Shown: positions 44,946 through 56,186, counted from the stretch's first letter. The stretch: DNA of 64,000 nucleotides from Shinisaurus crocodilurus (GCA_021292165.1 CM037878.1:290580971-290644970); one strand, 5' to 3'. Notes: a model not told the origin generated them from the letters alone. Program-made: numbers and translations.

Positions 44946-46149
44946 CGAGAGGGTTCAGAGGAGGGCAACAAGGATGATAAAGGGACTGGAAACAAGGCCC
45001 TATGAGGAGAGACTGAAAGAACGGGGCATGTTTAGCCTTCAGAAGAGGAGACTGAGGGGAGATATGATAGCTGTGAAGGATCACCAATAGGATCCTTTGC
45101 GTGAGTTCGGCGCTTCACGGGTTAATCGGCACTGAATTACAGCCCGTCCGAGCTCTAGCGACCACCCGCGAGGCTTTTACACACAAAAGGAAACCGCAGT
45201 CCTTTAAATGCCCAAATAAGGCTTTTATTTGTTTATACAATAACACAGCACGGAACTAACAGCTCTTCAGGAATACTATACTGTTAACACAACCTTAGTT
45301 GACCCCCGCCTTACCCAATGAGCAGGCTCCCAGGCTAGCGGACTGAATCTAGTCGATTTCCTCAGACCAAAGACTATACGGCTAGTCAGTTTCAGCCTAG
45401 CTCCGGGTCGGCGATCCGTGGATGAGAATGGCGTACTCGGGCTGCTTGTTTGGAGGATGGATCTGGCCCCGAAGTACCCTGGGTTCCCAACAACCCTAAA
45501 GGGAGAGGGGTTTTCTACCCCTGAGTCCCCACTCTCCCCGCCCTCCAAGTCAGGTGGGGGCTTATGCCTGCCCCTTCGTTTCAGGTGGGCTTATTCCTGC
45601 CCGGGAAGAAGGTGACGTACTGGTACTTTGCAGCTCTTTGAGACTGCCCTGATAGTTTGATGGTCCTTGATGGTTCTTCCTGGATTTTTGTGGATCTCCA
45701 TCCTCCTTTGTTGGGGATGATGATCTGTCTGGCTGCTTCTCCGGTGATCTCATCCCTCCTCCCTCTCCCCCTCCCTTAGGGGAAAATGGTGTGTGTGTGA
45801 GTGAAGACTTGTGTTTGGGCTTTCTCCACAATAGCACTCCTCCAGTACCTGAAGGGTTGTCACACAGAGGAGGGCCCGGATCTCTTCTCGATCATCCCAG
45901 TTTGCAGGACACGGAATAATGGGCTCAAGTTACAGGAACCCAGATTCCACCTGAACATCAGGAAAAATTTCCTGACTGTCAGAGCAATACGACAATGGAA
46001 CCAACGACCAAGGGAGGTGGTGGGCTCTCCCACTCTGGAGGCATTCAAGGTGAAGCTGGACGGCCATCTGTCGGGGATGCTTTGACCTGGATTCCTGCAT
46101 TGACTCGATGGCCTTGTAGGCCCCTTCCAACTCTACGTTTCTATGATTG
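44946..46149 (+). mobile_element. CR1 LINE 3' end split by a solo LTR
   Basis: CR1 sequence at 44946-45071 and 45836-46149 joins precisely after removal of the 45072-45830 LTR and one atagc copy. The right part ends in the usual ccttccaactctac..tctatgat tail. Confidence 0.88.
45072..45830 (-). mobile_element. Endogenous-retrovirus solo LTR inserted in a CR1 LINE
   Basis: 759 bp, TG...CA, with perfect 5-bp duplications atagc (45067-45071, 45831-45835). The flanks join into one uninterrupted CR1 3' region, so the LTR is younger than that CR1. AATAAA is present on the minus strand near 45218. Same family as the 7897 and 60432 copies by the shared ggttcggc...gggttaa...ggcac block. Confidence 0.92.
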
Positions 46150-46574
46150 TTGGGCCTTCGTGGCTGGGGAGACTGCCGGTGGGTGACCTAATTGTTCTTT
46201 GGTTCATTGACAGGCCCGGTAGATTGTGCGCCCGCCGTCCTGACCAGCCAGTGCCGACACGTCAAAACATTGAGCAAAACAGAAAGGCGCCTTTCCCCCC
46301 TCTTCAGGACGTTTCCCAGGTTGGAGGTAAGCATCCAGTCCTTGAGCGTAAACACTTGGGGCTTGAGGGAGCTGCAGTCTGTGGGACCCGGCTAGCGATG
46401 GGGACGCTTGGAGCTGTAGTCCAACACATTTTGAAGGCACCAAAGTCAGGGAAAGCTGCCCTGCGACATGGACGGGCCTAAAATGAAGGAAGCCATGTGT
46501 GCATTTCCTCCTTTTCTTCCTTATGCCTGGGGAAATGTATGCCGGCGAGGATGAGGTGTGCTTGGTGCTGTGCC

Positions 46575-47236
46575 CAGGGCCGGATTAACATAGGGCGATT
46601 GGAGCGGCCGCTCCAGGCCCAAAGCAGACAATAGGCCCACAATATAGGGACACGCGGCACGATTTGAGTTAGCTCTGATCGTTATCATTCAGCATAATTA
46701 ATGATTTTTTCAAGATTAGAAAGGTGTTCTAAGCACATCTGCATTACAGGCTTGAGGCAAGACCTAGCAAGAACTGTTGTTCTCAAATTAGCATTTCGGT
46801 AGGTTTTTGCATTTCAATCACTGTTACTACATTTCTTTGAAGCACATGGGGGCTTGCTAGGGTCTGTAATATTCAGATTTAGAAGGGACCTCTCTCTCCA
46901 GCCTCGAGCAAAAGATCTTTCTGATTCACAGCTCAATTGTTCAAATGCTAGTTTAACAAAAAAACGAAAACGAAACAAAGCAACAAGAACAACACAATTA
47001 TTCTTGGTCAAGCAAAGCTTCCTGGCTGCTTTTTCTTTTTTAATAAATAAATTTGGGGGAAATTGGGAAGACCCTTACTGATGAGCTGCAGGAGTTTTTG
47101 AGTTTTGGCACTTTAATGGTAATTAAAATATTTAATTTGTTTTAATATAAAATTGCGTCTTCATTTTATTTATTTCCATAAAAAGGCCCACCAAAATCCT
47201 CAGCACCAGGCCCATAATGCTCTTAATCCGGCCCTG
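46575..47236. mobile_element. hAT element with CAGGGCCGGATTAA ends
   Basis: 662 bp bounded by CAGGGCCGGATTAA and TTAATCCGGCCCTG, a perfect 14-bp terminal inverted repeat, with flanking 8-mers gctgtgcc / ggtgtgcc (7 of 8). The interior is AT-rich and non-coding in all frames examined. Confidence 0.82.
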
Positions 47237-47517
47237 GGTGTGCCCAATTCAAAGACACCTTCTTAAAAGAATTAGGAAAAAAGAGTTCAAGAGCACAATG
47301 GGACCTGATCATTTGCAACAAAGGAAGAAACAATTCACCACTCTGTGGGCTCTAAATAAAGAAGCTTGTGTGCCCAAAATTTGGTTTCATGATGAATTCT
47401 GATTAAAAATAAGACCGTCTATCAATATTTTAAATAAAAATAATAATCCCACCATGGGTTTCCCAAACTCCGTGGGCACAGGGCTGGGAAGAAACCTGCA
47501 CCTGAGAGTTGGACTCA

Positions 47518-47655
47518 CTGCCGGCCTTCCTCAACCTGGAGCCCTTCAGATGGGTTGGATTACAACTCCCAGCACCCAGCCAGCAGGGCCAATGGGTGGC
47601 TGAGGACAATGGGAGTTGTAGTCCTTCACATCTGAGGGCACCATTGAAGAAGGCG
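47518..47655. mobile_element. Older foldback repeat related to family A
   Basis: Partial inverse arms around ctcccagcacccagccagcagg...gggagttgtagtcc, with outer blocks ccttcctcaacctgg and gaagaaggcg. Same architecture as family A (acaactccca core) but different outer ends and many mismatches. Similar scraps lie near 4140-4225, 41335-41400 and 46360-46440. Confidence 0.5.
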
Positions 47656-48639
47656 ACATGCTACGGAAGAGTAGAGTCTTTCTTCCTTCATTTTTGTAAT
47701 TTTCTTAGCCAGACTATTAAATTAAGCATCTTACTGGCGAAATCCCACGCATTCCCTACCTTTTGTGATTGTACCAGAAGACAGCAAAATATAAATGTTG
47801 TTTAATACTGAAACTTATATGAAACATAGAGATTTGTGTGTTGGGGGAAAGAAGAGTCTTAATTTGGAAGGGGGGAAACTTGTGGGATGAACCTCAGATT
47901 AAAAGTTGTTTTTTTAAAAAAAAAAAAAAAGAAGCAGTGGAATGTACCTCAGTTTAAAAGTAAAACAAAACTTGTTCGTAGAAGAAAGTACGGTATGTCT
48001 GTTTTTGTCTGTATTTTTGCACAATTAAAAGGGCTAAAAGGAAAAGGAACAATTCCTACCTACATATAGCCTAAGTGACATAATTATCATCCACAGCCGA
48101 CTAGTAGAAATGCACACTTGCAGTGATCTGCACACTGAGGTCAAACATGTGAACTGGTTCTGGTGAAGGAGGAAGGAAGGAAGGAAGCGTATCTTTCTCC
48201 ACCTCTTCCAAACTCCCAGCTTAGTGCTAACTTTGTGGGTTTGCTGGGGACAGAGGCTGAGCTCGCTGCGCTTTGACCAGCTTGCTTTGCAACTTGCTGC
48301 TGTGGTCTGTCACATGTGAGGGAGCCCAAGGGACGTGGTGCTGGACTTAGATCAGGGAGACCCTCCCGTGTCTTCACATCCCTGGCTCAGCTATAACGTT
48401 ACTTTCTCTGTTTGGCCTACCTCGCAGTGTTGTTGTAAAGACAAAGTGTGTGTGTGTGTGGGACTACCTATGCCTCTTGAATGCTTTGTAGGAAGGGTGT
48501 GTGTGTGTGGGGAGGGAATCTCAGAGACAGATGAGGCCCCTTCCTCTTATGCCATGTCCTCAAAGGCCAGTTGGGAGGTCAACACCTTGCAGGCCCAGAG
48601 GGCTAGAAGAAGTGTTGGGAGTCGCAGGTCGGTTGGCTG

Positions 48640-48765
48640 ATCTTGACTGGTTGATTTGGTTTGCCCGTTCGCTAGGCGAAACGGTTCGGAAGCTGCGGAT
48701 CGTGCCAAATGCAGCAGCCGGTTCGATGCGGCTCCAGCGCATCTGAATGAATAAATAATAAAAGG
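48640..48765 (+). mobile_element. L2 coding scrap
   Basis: The frame VRKLRIVPNAAAG (about 48690) corresponds to VRKLQLIQNRAAR of other L2 copies; a short aataaataataa tail follows. Heavily deleted. Confidence 0.45.
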
Positions 48766-48852
48766 AATGTCGCCACACAGCGGGGAATGTGGGGGTGCTG
48801 TCTTCAAGGCAGTGATGGCGGGCGTGGCCCCAGTCTCTCCTCACATTTACTA

Positions 48853-48960
48853 AGCGTGCAATCCTATGCACGTCTAGACAGAAAAAAAGGCCTACAACTC
48901 CCAGCATGCTGGGAGTTGTAGGCCCTTTTTTCTGTCTAAACGTGCATAGGATTGTACCTT
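48853..48960. mobile_element. Foldback MITE (family B), near-perfect palindrome
   Basis: 108 bp flanked by TA. The arms run gcgtgcaatcctatgcacg... and meet at cagcatgctg. It carries the ctacaactcccagcatgc core of family A inside family B ends. Few arm mismatches. Confidence 0.82.
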
Positions 48961-49659
48961 TAGTGTATGCGTGTATTGTCTGAAGGGGGCTTCAGTGCCA
49001 GGTGGGATGGAGTTCTTCAGTGGGGGTGCAACCACTGAAAAGGCTCTCTCCGTAGTAGCCACCTACTTTGCCTCCTAAGAAGGGGGGTGGAAAGGCTCCA
49101 AAGATATCTCCATTTTCAGACAGGTTCGTTTGGGAGAAAGCAGGGCCCTTCATGGTACGTCATGCGGGGTCTCCCCCCCCCCACCTCCACTTGTGTTGGG
49201 CTCCTTTTCCCATTACTGTCAAGAATCACTGGTCCTGCGCCCCAGTTCTTATGCACAGCACAAACCAAGCATGCAAAAACATAGCGTGCAGAGCCATTGA
49301 ATGCGTCGTTTGGGAGGGTTGGCTAGAATGGGAAGAATCCGGGGTTCGAATCCCTGCCCATCGGTTCAGCTTACAGAGCTGTCAAGCGAACCCCAGGTAG
49401 AAATGTGAAGAATGCATGCTATTATGAATAATGATATTAAAAACTAAGCTGAGAGTTGTGAGGCGGCTTTATTGGCCTTTCCTGAGTGATTGCTGGGTGG
49501 CCCGGCAGTGAAAAGTACAAGCCCGGTCCCTGAGATCGTCCTGGGTGATGCTCTTCCCCGAGGCCCCCAGAGAATACTTGAATATTCTCCCAAAGCGACG
49601 TAGAAAAAGAAGTGAGAGACAATGACAAAGTGAGGTACAATGTCAAGGCGGTCACGTGA

Positions 49660-49930
49660 GAACAGATTACCAGAATTCCTTTGTGAAGCTGGTTTGCTGA
49701 CAGAAGCTCAAAGTATCAAAGGCAGCCTTGAAGAGGAAGGTCTCCAGGGCCGGTCGAAGGGATAAAGCATAGGTACATTGGAATATTGGAAGGGAGTTCC
49801 AAATCCTTGGGACCACCACTGAGAAGGCCCTGTCTCTAGTGCACATCGGACTCACTGATTGTAGCATACAGTGGAGCCTATGGGTGAAGGCAGGCCTTCA
49901 GATAACCTGGTCACAGGCCGTTAAGGTGGT
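49660..49930 (-). mobile_element. L2-type LINE fragment
   Basis: Minus-strand frame RDRAFSVVVPRIWNSLP and LETFLFKAAF: the usual C-terminal motifs of an old L2 copy, about 400 bp upstream of the ARAP1 exon. Confidence 0.65.
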
Positions 49931-50312
49931 CTTATTCCCCACCTGTGGAATACCCTCCTTACGGAGGCTTCTCTTGCAGCCCCCTTGATAGCATTTTGGT
50001 TCCAGGTGAAGATGTCCCCCCCCCCCCACCAGGCCTTTCAATCTTTTGAAGCTATTGAGAGCTAACGTGTATTTTATGCTCTGCTGAGTTTTTAATTGCT
50101 CTTCTCTGGGTGCTTCAACAGCAAACAATTTTTATATAGTTGTGTTGTTTTATTGTTGAAACATTTTTTTTGGGGGGGGCTGTTTTTAACTTGCTGGCTG
50201 CCCCAGGATTTGCCCTTTGGTGTTGAAGATGCAGGATTTAGGTGTGAGAAATCAAATCAGATCAATAAGGCAGGCGGCCGCTGACGAACGCTCTTCTGGG
50301 CTTCTTCCACAG

Positions 50313-50412
50313 GTCCTGTTTTGGATGCCGCCTTGGATCCTGCAAGCGAGGAGAAGCGGGAGGGATGAACTGAGCCCGAGGGGTCACCCCTTGCCTGGCC
50401 CCCCTCACTGCC
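50313..50412 (+). other. ARAP1: 5' UTR portion of the ARAP1 exon with splice acceptor
   Basis: A pyrimidine-rich stretch ending in cttcttccacAG (AG at 50311-50312), with a branch-like ctgac at 50281, makes a convincing 3' splice site. About 100 non-coding bases therefore precede the ARAP1 start codon in this exon, and at least one upstream non-coding exon should exist. It was not identified in the window. Confidence 0.7.
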
Positions 50413-50489
50413 ATGGCGGAAGGGGCGTCCCTGCCCATGGCGGAGTGGCTCCGGGCCCTGCACCTGGACCAGTACGTCGAGAACTTTGA
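50325..50489 (+). other. Overlapping upstream ORF in ARAP1 leader
   Basis: An ATG at 50325 opens a 54-codon frame (+1 relative to ARAP1) that runs past the ARAP1 start and stops at 50489. Its context is weak (T at -3, C at +4), so leaky scanning to 50413 is expected. A second, minimal uORF (ATG AAC TGA, 50365-50373) lies between them in the ARAP1 frame. Both could damp translation. No claim is made that either peptide is functional. Confidence 0.45.
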
Positions 50490-51137
50490 GCAGAACGACC
50501 TGTGGTGCGTGTCGGACTGCCAGCACCTGACGGACGAGGCGCTGACCCACCTGGGGATCCTGTTGCCGGGTCACCGCAAACGCATCCTCTCCGGGCTGCT
50601 GAAGGCCTTTTCGGAGTCTCTGCCCCCCATGGAGGGGCCCAAGCGCCCTCCCAGGAGGCCGGTCCCCATGAAACGCAACATCTTTCTCACTAGCCCCACT
50701 TCGGCGACTTCCCCAGTGGGGCAGGAGCCCAGAAGTGACTCGGTGACACGGACGGGCAAGAGGTCGCCTCCTTTCCAGGAGTCGGAGACCCCCGCGGGCC
50801 TCCCCCCGGTGCCGCCGCCCATCCCTCCGAGGACAAGCTGCCACCCGCCGCTCAAGTTCTCCTCTCCTGTCCTCGCTGAACTTTCCCCGGCGCCTCCCTC
50901 CGAACCGGCTTCCCTTTCGGATTGTACTTCGTGGCTCAACCCTCCGCTAGCTGGAGGCGGCAGGCTCGGTCCAGACGCGGCGGCGTTTCTCGAAGCCGCG
51001 GGGAAGCCCGCGCTGCCCCCCCTCCCTGCCAAGCGCTACCATCTGGAGAGGAGGTCCGCCTCCGAAAGGGCCCCGCCCGTGCCCAGCCGGCCCCCCGTGC
51101 TGCCCCCCCGGCCTGTGTCCCAGAAAGCAGCAACCAG
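50413..51137 (+). CDS. ARAP1: ARAP1 first coding exon (SAM domain and proline-rich linker), partial gene
   Basis: ARAP1 is a large cytoplasmic scaffold with SAM, PH, ArfGAP, RhoGAP and Ras-association domains that binds phosphoinositides and links Arf and Rho GTPase control to membrane traffic. This exon encodes only the first 241 residues plus two bases of a split codon. Residues about 9-66 form a SAM domain: WLRALHLDQY near residue 12, FEQ at 25-27, and a final helix around LLPGHRKRILSGLL at 50-63. A proline-rich linker follows, with RRPVPMKR near 81-88, PPIPPR, LPPLPAKR and PPVLPPR. The PxxxPR-type pieces fit CIN85/CD2AP SH3 ligands. I recognise the order from vertebrate ARAP1; ARAP2 and ARAP3 fit less well at PVPMKR and LPPLPAKR. 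The start is chosen because 50413 has a good Kozak context (gccATGg) and an in-frame TGA lies upstream at 50371. The exon ends CAG|gtaagc. PH, ArfGAP and RhoGAP exons are not in the window. Confidence 0.85.
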
Positions 51138-51143
51138 GTAAGC
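51138..51143 (+). other. ARAP1 splice donor
   Basis: The exon boundary CAG|GTAAGC matches the vertebrate U1 donor consensus and leaves a phase-2 codon. The intron then runs at least to the window end (over 12.8 kb). I found no frame resembling the next ARAP1 exon (proline/glutamate-rich linker before the first PH domain). Confidence 0.75.
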
Positions 51144-51540
51144 CGAAGTCCGCGAAAGAGTTTGGGGCCGAACCGATTGTGATCTGGGGCCGCTCGTTGA
51201 AGGGATGAGAGGCGGTATTGCTTTGTGCGCCCCACTTCTCGGCGTGGTGGGGCGTTTTTTTGCCTTGCACAAGCTGCAGCTTCCTTAACGCGGAACTTCC
51301 GCTAAGGAAGAAAAGGTGGAATGGCTCCAGACCACGGGGCCTCCAGGAAGCAGCCGGAGCTGGAGAGGTTTCTTGAGTGTTTTGAATGTAAGAAGCCTCC
51401 CCGGTCTGGCGCGCCCCCCCCCCAGCTGTGTTGACTACAGCTTCCATCATCCCCAGCCAGAGTAAGAGAGGGTCGGGGAGGCAAAGTGCTAACTGAGGAC
51501 TAGCAGGCATCTTGCGCTTCTGGAGTCTTCTGGCCAGCGT
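51144..51540. other. ARAP1 intron, start
   Basis: No repeat recognised. The long minus-strand frame at 50947-51705 spans the exon antisense and is a shadow of high GC. Confidence 0.5.
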
Positions 51541-51544
51541 GCGT

Positions 51545-52230
51545 GAACATTTCAGTGCCCAATTCAAGGTGCTGGTTTTGAGCGATCGAGCCTTCCACAG
51601 TTCAGGTTCACCTGTCCCGTTATGAACCTGCCCGTCCACTACGATCAACATCTGGGGCCCTCCCCTGAGTACCTCCTCTGAGGGAGGTTTGGAGGATGGC
51701 AACAAAGGAGAGGGCCTTCTTGGTCATGGCCCCCCGATTGTAGAATGCTGTCCCCAGTGAGGTCTGCCTGGTGCCAATGTTTGCTTTGTTTTATTTATTA
51801 CATTTACATCCTGCCTTTTCCCCTCTTGCAAGGAGCCCAAGGCAGCTTACATGGTTTTCCTCCTCTCTCATTTTATCCTCACAACAACCCTGTGAGGTAG
51901 GTGAGGCTGAGAGTCCGTGACTGGCCCAAAGCCACCCAATGAGTTTCGTGGCTGAGTGGGGTCTTGCCAGGTTAAGACTCTCCTCTACTCCCAGGCATCT
52001 GGTGGCACGTGGTGGGGCTTTTTAATATTAGGGTGTTTTTTTAAAAAATATTAGGGTTTTTTAATCGGGTCCTGGTAGTTTTATTGTTAATAGTTTTTAA
52101 CTGTTTCCAACGGTTAAAAACAGTTTGTGCACGCTAAAGGTTTTCTATTATGTTTTATCCTGTTGCGACCTGCCCTGTGGGCTTTGGTTATTGGGTGCTA
52201 TAGAAACGGAACGAATGAATAAAGGAATGA
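51545..52230 (+). mobile_element. Old L2-type LINE split by a SINE, ARAP1 intron
   Basis: cccaattcaaggtgctgg, aggagggccttcttggtcatggc and gttgcgacctgccctgtggg match L2 C-terminal coding and 3' UTR, with many mutations. A truncated CORE SINE at 51785-51965 interrupts it. Confidence 0.65.
51785..51965 (-). mobile_element. CORE/MIR-like SINE, head missing, ARAP1 intron
   Basis: Tail and CORE block present (attacatttacatcctgcc ... acaaccctgtgaggtaggtg ... gagtttcgtggctgagtgg); the tRNA-like head is lost. Nested in the old L2. Confidence 0.82.
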
Positions 52231-52654
52231 ATTCGTGAAAAAGGCGGAAGAAGTGGTGGGAAAGCAAGGGAGGATTTTACGAGCTGAAGACGACGATGCC
52301 TGCTCACCTCCCCCCCCCGTCCCAATTCCGGGAATTAGTTCGGGTAACGGGGCCGTAAAAGCCTGGTCCGGAAGCACCATATTTCCTCTGGAAGCTGTTT
52401 CTTCTCCTTGGGGACTGAGGATCCTGTAGCTGCTTGTCTGAGATGGGGGGTGGGGGGGGGAAGGCCTGCAGGGCCCCTCCTTTCCCAGTAGGAGCAGGGG
52501 GACGCGCCTCACAGCCGGCCGGGGGGGGCGGCGGCGGCGCAAATGCTTCCCACGCAAGGGGTGGGGCGGAAGCGTTGTCGGAGGAGCCCGTTTGCCTGCC
52601 CTTCTGCTCCGTCACGTCCCCCCTTCTGCTTCTGAAGAACACACCTGCGGCTGC

Positions 52655-52872
52655 CGCGACCTCCGGGCTGTGTCGTGGGCGCCGAGGGAGCCGCCCGACC
52701 CGGGGTCAGAGCTGTGGTCCGTATAGCCCGGGGACCGCCAGCCCGAGGCTCTCCCTGCAGGCATTCGGGCAGGATTCCTTCCTAGCCCTGCCCGGAGACA
52801 CGGTGGACTGAATCGGGGACCCTCTGCGTGCCGAGCAAGGGCTCCCAGCACTGGGCTGCGGCCTCCTCAGGT
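52655..52872 (-). mobile_element. tRNA-Ala-like SINE in ARAP1 intron
   Basis: Diverged; gattcagtccaccgtgtc corresponds to the B-box region and cagtgctgggagcccttgc to the head. GC-rich. Confidence 0.55.
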
Positions 52873-52978
52873 GAGCGGGAGCGGGGCGCGGCATTCCTCA
52901 GGAGGAAGGAGGCGCAGCAGTCAGTACATGGAGCGGCTGCGGCGGAGCACCTTTCGGCCCACTGCAGCACTACTACAG

Positions 52979-53099
52979 CAGTGTTCTCCAACCTTGGGTC
53001 CCCAGATGCTTTTGGCCTACAACTCCCAGCATGCCCCAGCCAGCTACGCTGGCTGGGGCATGCTGGGAGTTGTAGGCCAAAAACATCTGGAGAACACTG
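52979..53099. mobile_element. Foldback hAT MITE (family A) in ARAP1 intron
   Basis: 121 bp with an exact 8-bp duplication tactacag (52971-52978, 53100-53107). The right arm has lost about 14 bases (ggacccaaggttgg) next to its end. Lies about 1.8 kb downstream of the ARAP1 coding exon. Confidence 0.92.
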
Positions 53100-53439
53100 T
53101 ACTACAGGCACCTGTGCATGGAAGTGATCTCAGGCCAGCGGGATGGCTGGGCCAGGGCTGTCCGGGACGCGGCACCGGCACGGTTTTCATAGCAGGGGCG
53201 TTGAGGTCATCTGTCACCCCTTCAGGCTTCCCTGTACCCCGCCAGCTTATCTTCAGTCCTCACAGAAGCTGGTGGTGGTGGGGTGGGGGGATGGATTTTC
53301 ACAGCAACAATATATTGTTCCCTGTTGTAATGCAAAGTTTATATTTTGTGAAGGCCCGCCGCCGGTCCTTTGCTGCAAGAACGGGAGTTCTGCAGCTCTT
53401 TTGACAGCTCAGAGCTCTCGCTTGCGATCCTGGGTTCAG

Positions 53440-54080
53440 CTCGGGTCCTGAACACTGGTATTTAGCACGGAGTCAAAGTGAAACTATGCTTCAGTCTAAA
53501 GTGAAAGCAAGTTTATTGAATAGTAAACAAAACAAATTGGAAAGGGAGATAAGGGGAGTGAAATTGACAAGAAGAAGTACCTTTTACCGCACAGTCAGGA
53601 CTACAACACAGCAAAGAACCTAAGCTGGTCTAAGCGAACACCAAAGAACCTACTCTAGTCTAAAACAAGTAACGAACTCACAGGACTTTACCCAGGCGCT
53701 CCGCTTGGGGGTTGAAGGTCCAGGCTGGCCTGAGCCGATGTCCCGCTCCGTGCTTCTTGGCACCCTGCTTTCAACAACCTCCAGAAGCCTGGGCGGCTTC
53801 TTTTCCCCTCTCTCGCCCCCCCCAATCCCCTGACCCCTCCCCTCACTGACAGGATGAACCGGTCCGACTGGGCAGGGGGGTTGCAGAGGTTTTGGGGCCA
53901 CCTTGAGGATGGCCCATCAAAGGTGCTCGGAAGGGCGATTGAGGGTGCTTGGCAGACCATTGAGGGTACTCCGGGACGACCATCAACATGTAAATGTGCC
54001 ACAGACCGGGCTCTCCTGCTCCAGGCGGAGATTATGCAGGTGGAATGGGGGGCAAAGTGTATGTTCCATCAGGCTTTCTC
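53440..54080 (-). mobile_element. Possible LTR of unknown family
   Basis: The layout resembles a minus-strand LTR: an AATAAA in the reverse complement of gtttattgaatag (about 53510), then a GC-rich block with homopyrimidine tracts. Borders and target duplications were not found. It could instead be unrelated unique intron sequence. Confidence 0.25.
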
Positions 54081-54362
54081 CCCACATATTTATTTATGTC
54101 TTTATTGTACAGTAATACCTTGGGTTGCAAGTAACTTGGTCTGAGAGCATTTTGTAAGACAAGCAATTTTTTAAAATAAATTTTGACTTGATGAACAAGC
54201 GACGCCTTGCAAGACAAGCGGGTAGGGATGTAACCGCTCGCCTCGAGCGGGCGTAGCGGGCCGAAATCGGCCCTGCTCACACCCGCCAGAGACTCGCTTT
54301 GATATAAGAGTGTTTTGGATTACAACAAGCACGTTTCCAGAATGAATTATGCTTGCAATCCT

Positions 54363-54540
54363 GTTATTTATTTTATTTAATTAATTATTACATTTATACC
54401 CCGCCTTTTTCCCTGCAAGGAACCCAAGGTGGCTTACATAATCCTCCTCCTCCTCTCCATTTTATCCTCACAACTAGAACCCGGATCTCCTGAGTCCCAG
54501 TCCAACCACTCTAAACACTGCACCGCACTGGCTCCCAGTT
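54363..54540 (-). mobile_element. CORE/MIR-like SINE with central deletion
   Basis: Tail, then cattttatcctcacaac joined directly to tagaacccggatctcc: about 80 bp of the CORE block is missing. Head at 54520-54538. Confidence 0.82.
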
Positions 54541-54819
54541 CTGGGGCTGGCTTGGTCTGACATGGGCAGTTAAGACCCATTACCTTTGCAGAAGACCTGC
54601 CCCCGGGTGGAGATGAGAACCGCTAGGACTGGTTTTTTTAAATCTAGATCAGGCGGCTGCCTGCAATTTTGGACTCTGCTTGGGAGCATGGCCGCGGGGA
54701 CTGTCACGATGACCGCCTGCGCTTCCAAATTAACCGCTGCAGCGCTGGCCTCGACGCCAGTTCACAGCCTTTCTTTAATCTGAGCCTGTGGTAGAGACAG
54801 GGGGGGAGTTCTTTTAGGC

Positions 54820-54915
54820 CAGTGTTCTCCAACCTTGGGCCCCCAGATGTTTTTGGCCTACAACTCCCAGCATGTAGGCCAAAAACATCTGGGGACCCAA
54901 GGTTGGAGAACACTG
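54820..54915. mobile_element. Foldback hAT MITE (family A), short form
   Basis: 96 bp with an exact duplication ttttaggc on both sides (54812-54819, 54916-54923). The centre is deleted, so the right arm starts at tgtaggcc. Confidence 0.92.
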
Positions 54916-55675
54916 TTTTAGGCCTTGAGAGGAGGAAGTGGAATCGGGAGCTGTTTGGTTGAGAAGAAAAAGGACGAAAGAGAGATTTCACAATATTCGA
55001 ACTCGGGGCCGTGAGGGCTGGCCAAGGAGCGCGTCATTGATCTAATATCAGATTCATTGCCTCAAGATGGTGGTGATGGAGATAGGCGTAGATGTATTAT
55101 TTTTCATTCTGTTTTATTCCCAATATTTAGAGATGGCTTTCAAGGGGGGGGGGGTTAGGCAAATTTGCGAAGGAGGGGCGGTCTCTCCGCTTCTGTTAGC
55201 CCCGGCAGCCAAATGGGGCCTCCGTAGCGGGGGTAGCATCTCCCTGAATGCCGGTTTCTGGGGGTGACCAAGAGCAGGAGAGAGTGGTCATCATGCCACA
55301 GGCCAAGGGTTCAAAAGCAGGGTGGGTAGTGCCATCTGGAGGAGGGATTGACTGAGGTAGCCTTTTCTGATGGCCTACGGCCCCCGAGTAAAATGGCCAT
55401 GCTAGACTGTCCTCAGTAACTAATAGCGCTCGACGTAATTGTGTAAAAGGAGGCCAATATATATACCGGTATATAATACTCAAAAGCATCGAAGTTTGGA
55501 GCTGTATGTGTCACACGTTTTGCTCAGTTACGGCCCAAGAGGGCTCAAATTGACCAGAAAAGATCCATAAAGTATTGAAATAATTTTGAGGAGCATTACT
55601 GGAAAGATGTAGAACAGGCACTGCAAAATCTGTAAATCATGCATAGAAAAAAAAAACGCTTGCGTTTTAGATTCC

Positions 55676-55925
55676 ACCTATTTATTTATTTATTATAGTT
55701 ATACCCCACCTTTTTTTCCTGCAAGGAACCCAAGGCGGCTTACATTATCCTCCTCCTCCTCCTCCTCTCCATTTTATCCTCACAACAACCCTGTGAGGTA
55801 GGTCAGGCTGAGAGTCAGCGACTGGCCCAAAGTCACCCAGTGAGTTTCATGGCCGAGCGGGGACTAGAACCCGGATCTCCCCAGTCCCAGTCCAACACTC
55901 TCACCACTACGCCACGCTGGCTCCT
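55676..55925 (-). mobile_element. CORE/MIR-like SINE
   Basis: Full-length minus-strand copy, almost identical to the 5400 copy; tail tttatttatttattatag, head ccactacgccacgctggc. Confidence 0.88.
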
Positions 55926-56051
55926 ATGGATAAAATCATTCCAAGAAGCCCATGTTTGGTCTATCCTGCTTCTCATTGTCCACTCCTTGCTCCCCTGCTT
56001 GTTATCAGTGGCCATTATGGCTAGTACTTTTCATAAGGTCATCAACTATAG

Positions 56052-56186
56052 CAGTGTTCTCCAACCTTGGGTCCCCAGATGTTTTTGGCCTACAACTCCC
56101 AGCATGCCCCAGCCAGCAGAGCTGGCTCGGGCATGCTGGGAGTTGTAGGCCAAAAACATCTGGGGACCCAAGGTTGGAGAACACTG
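56052..56186. mobile_element. Foldback hAT MITE (family A)
   Basis: 135-bp near-perfect palindrome, flanking 8-mers aactatag / agctatag (7 of 8, TA central). Confidence 0.92.

Noticed and set aside
50947..51705. 252-residue minus-strand frame
   Set aside because: It is antisense to the ARAP1 exon and runs across its splice donor; codon use follows the GC-rich sense gene.
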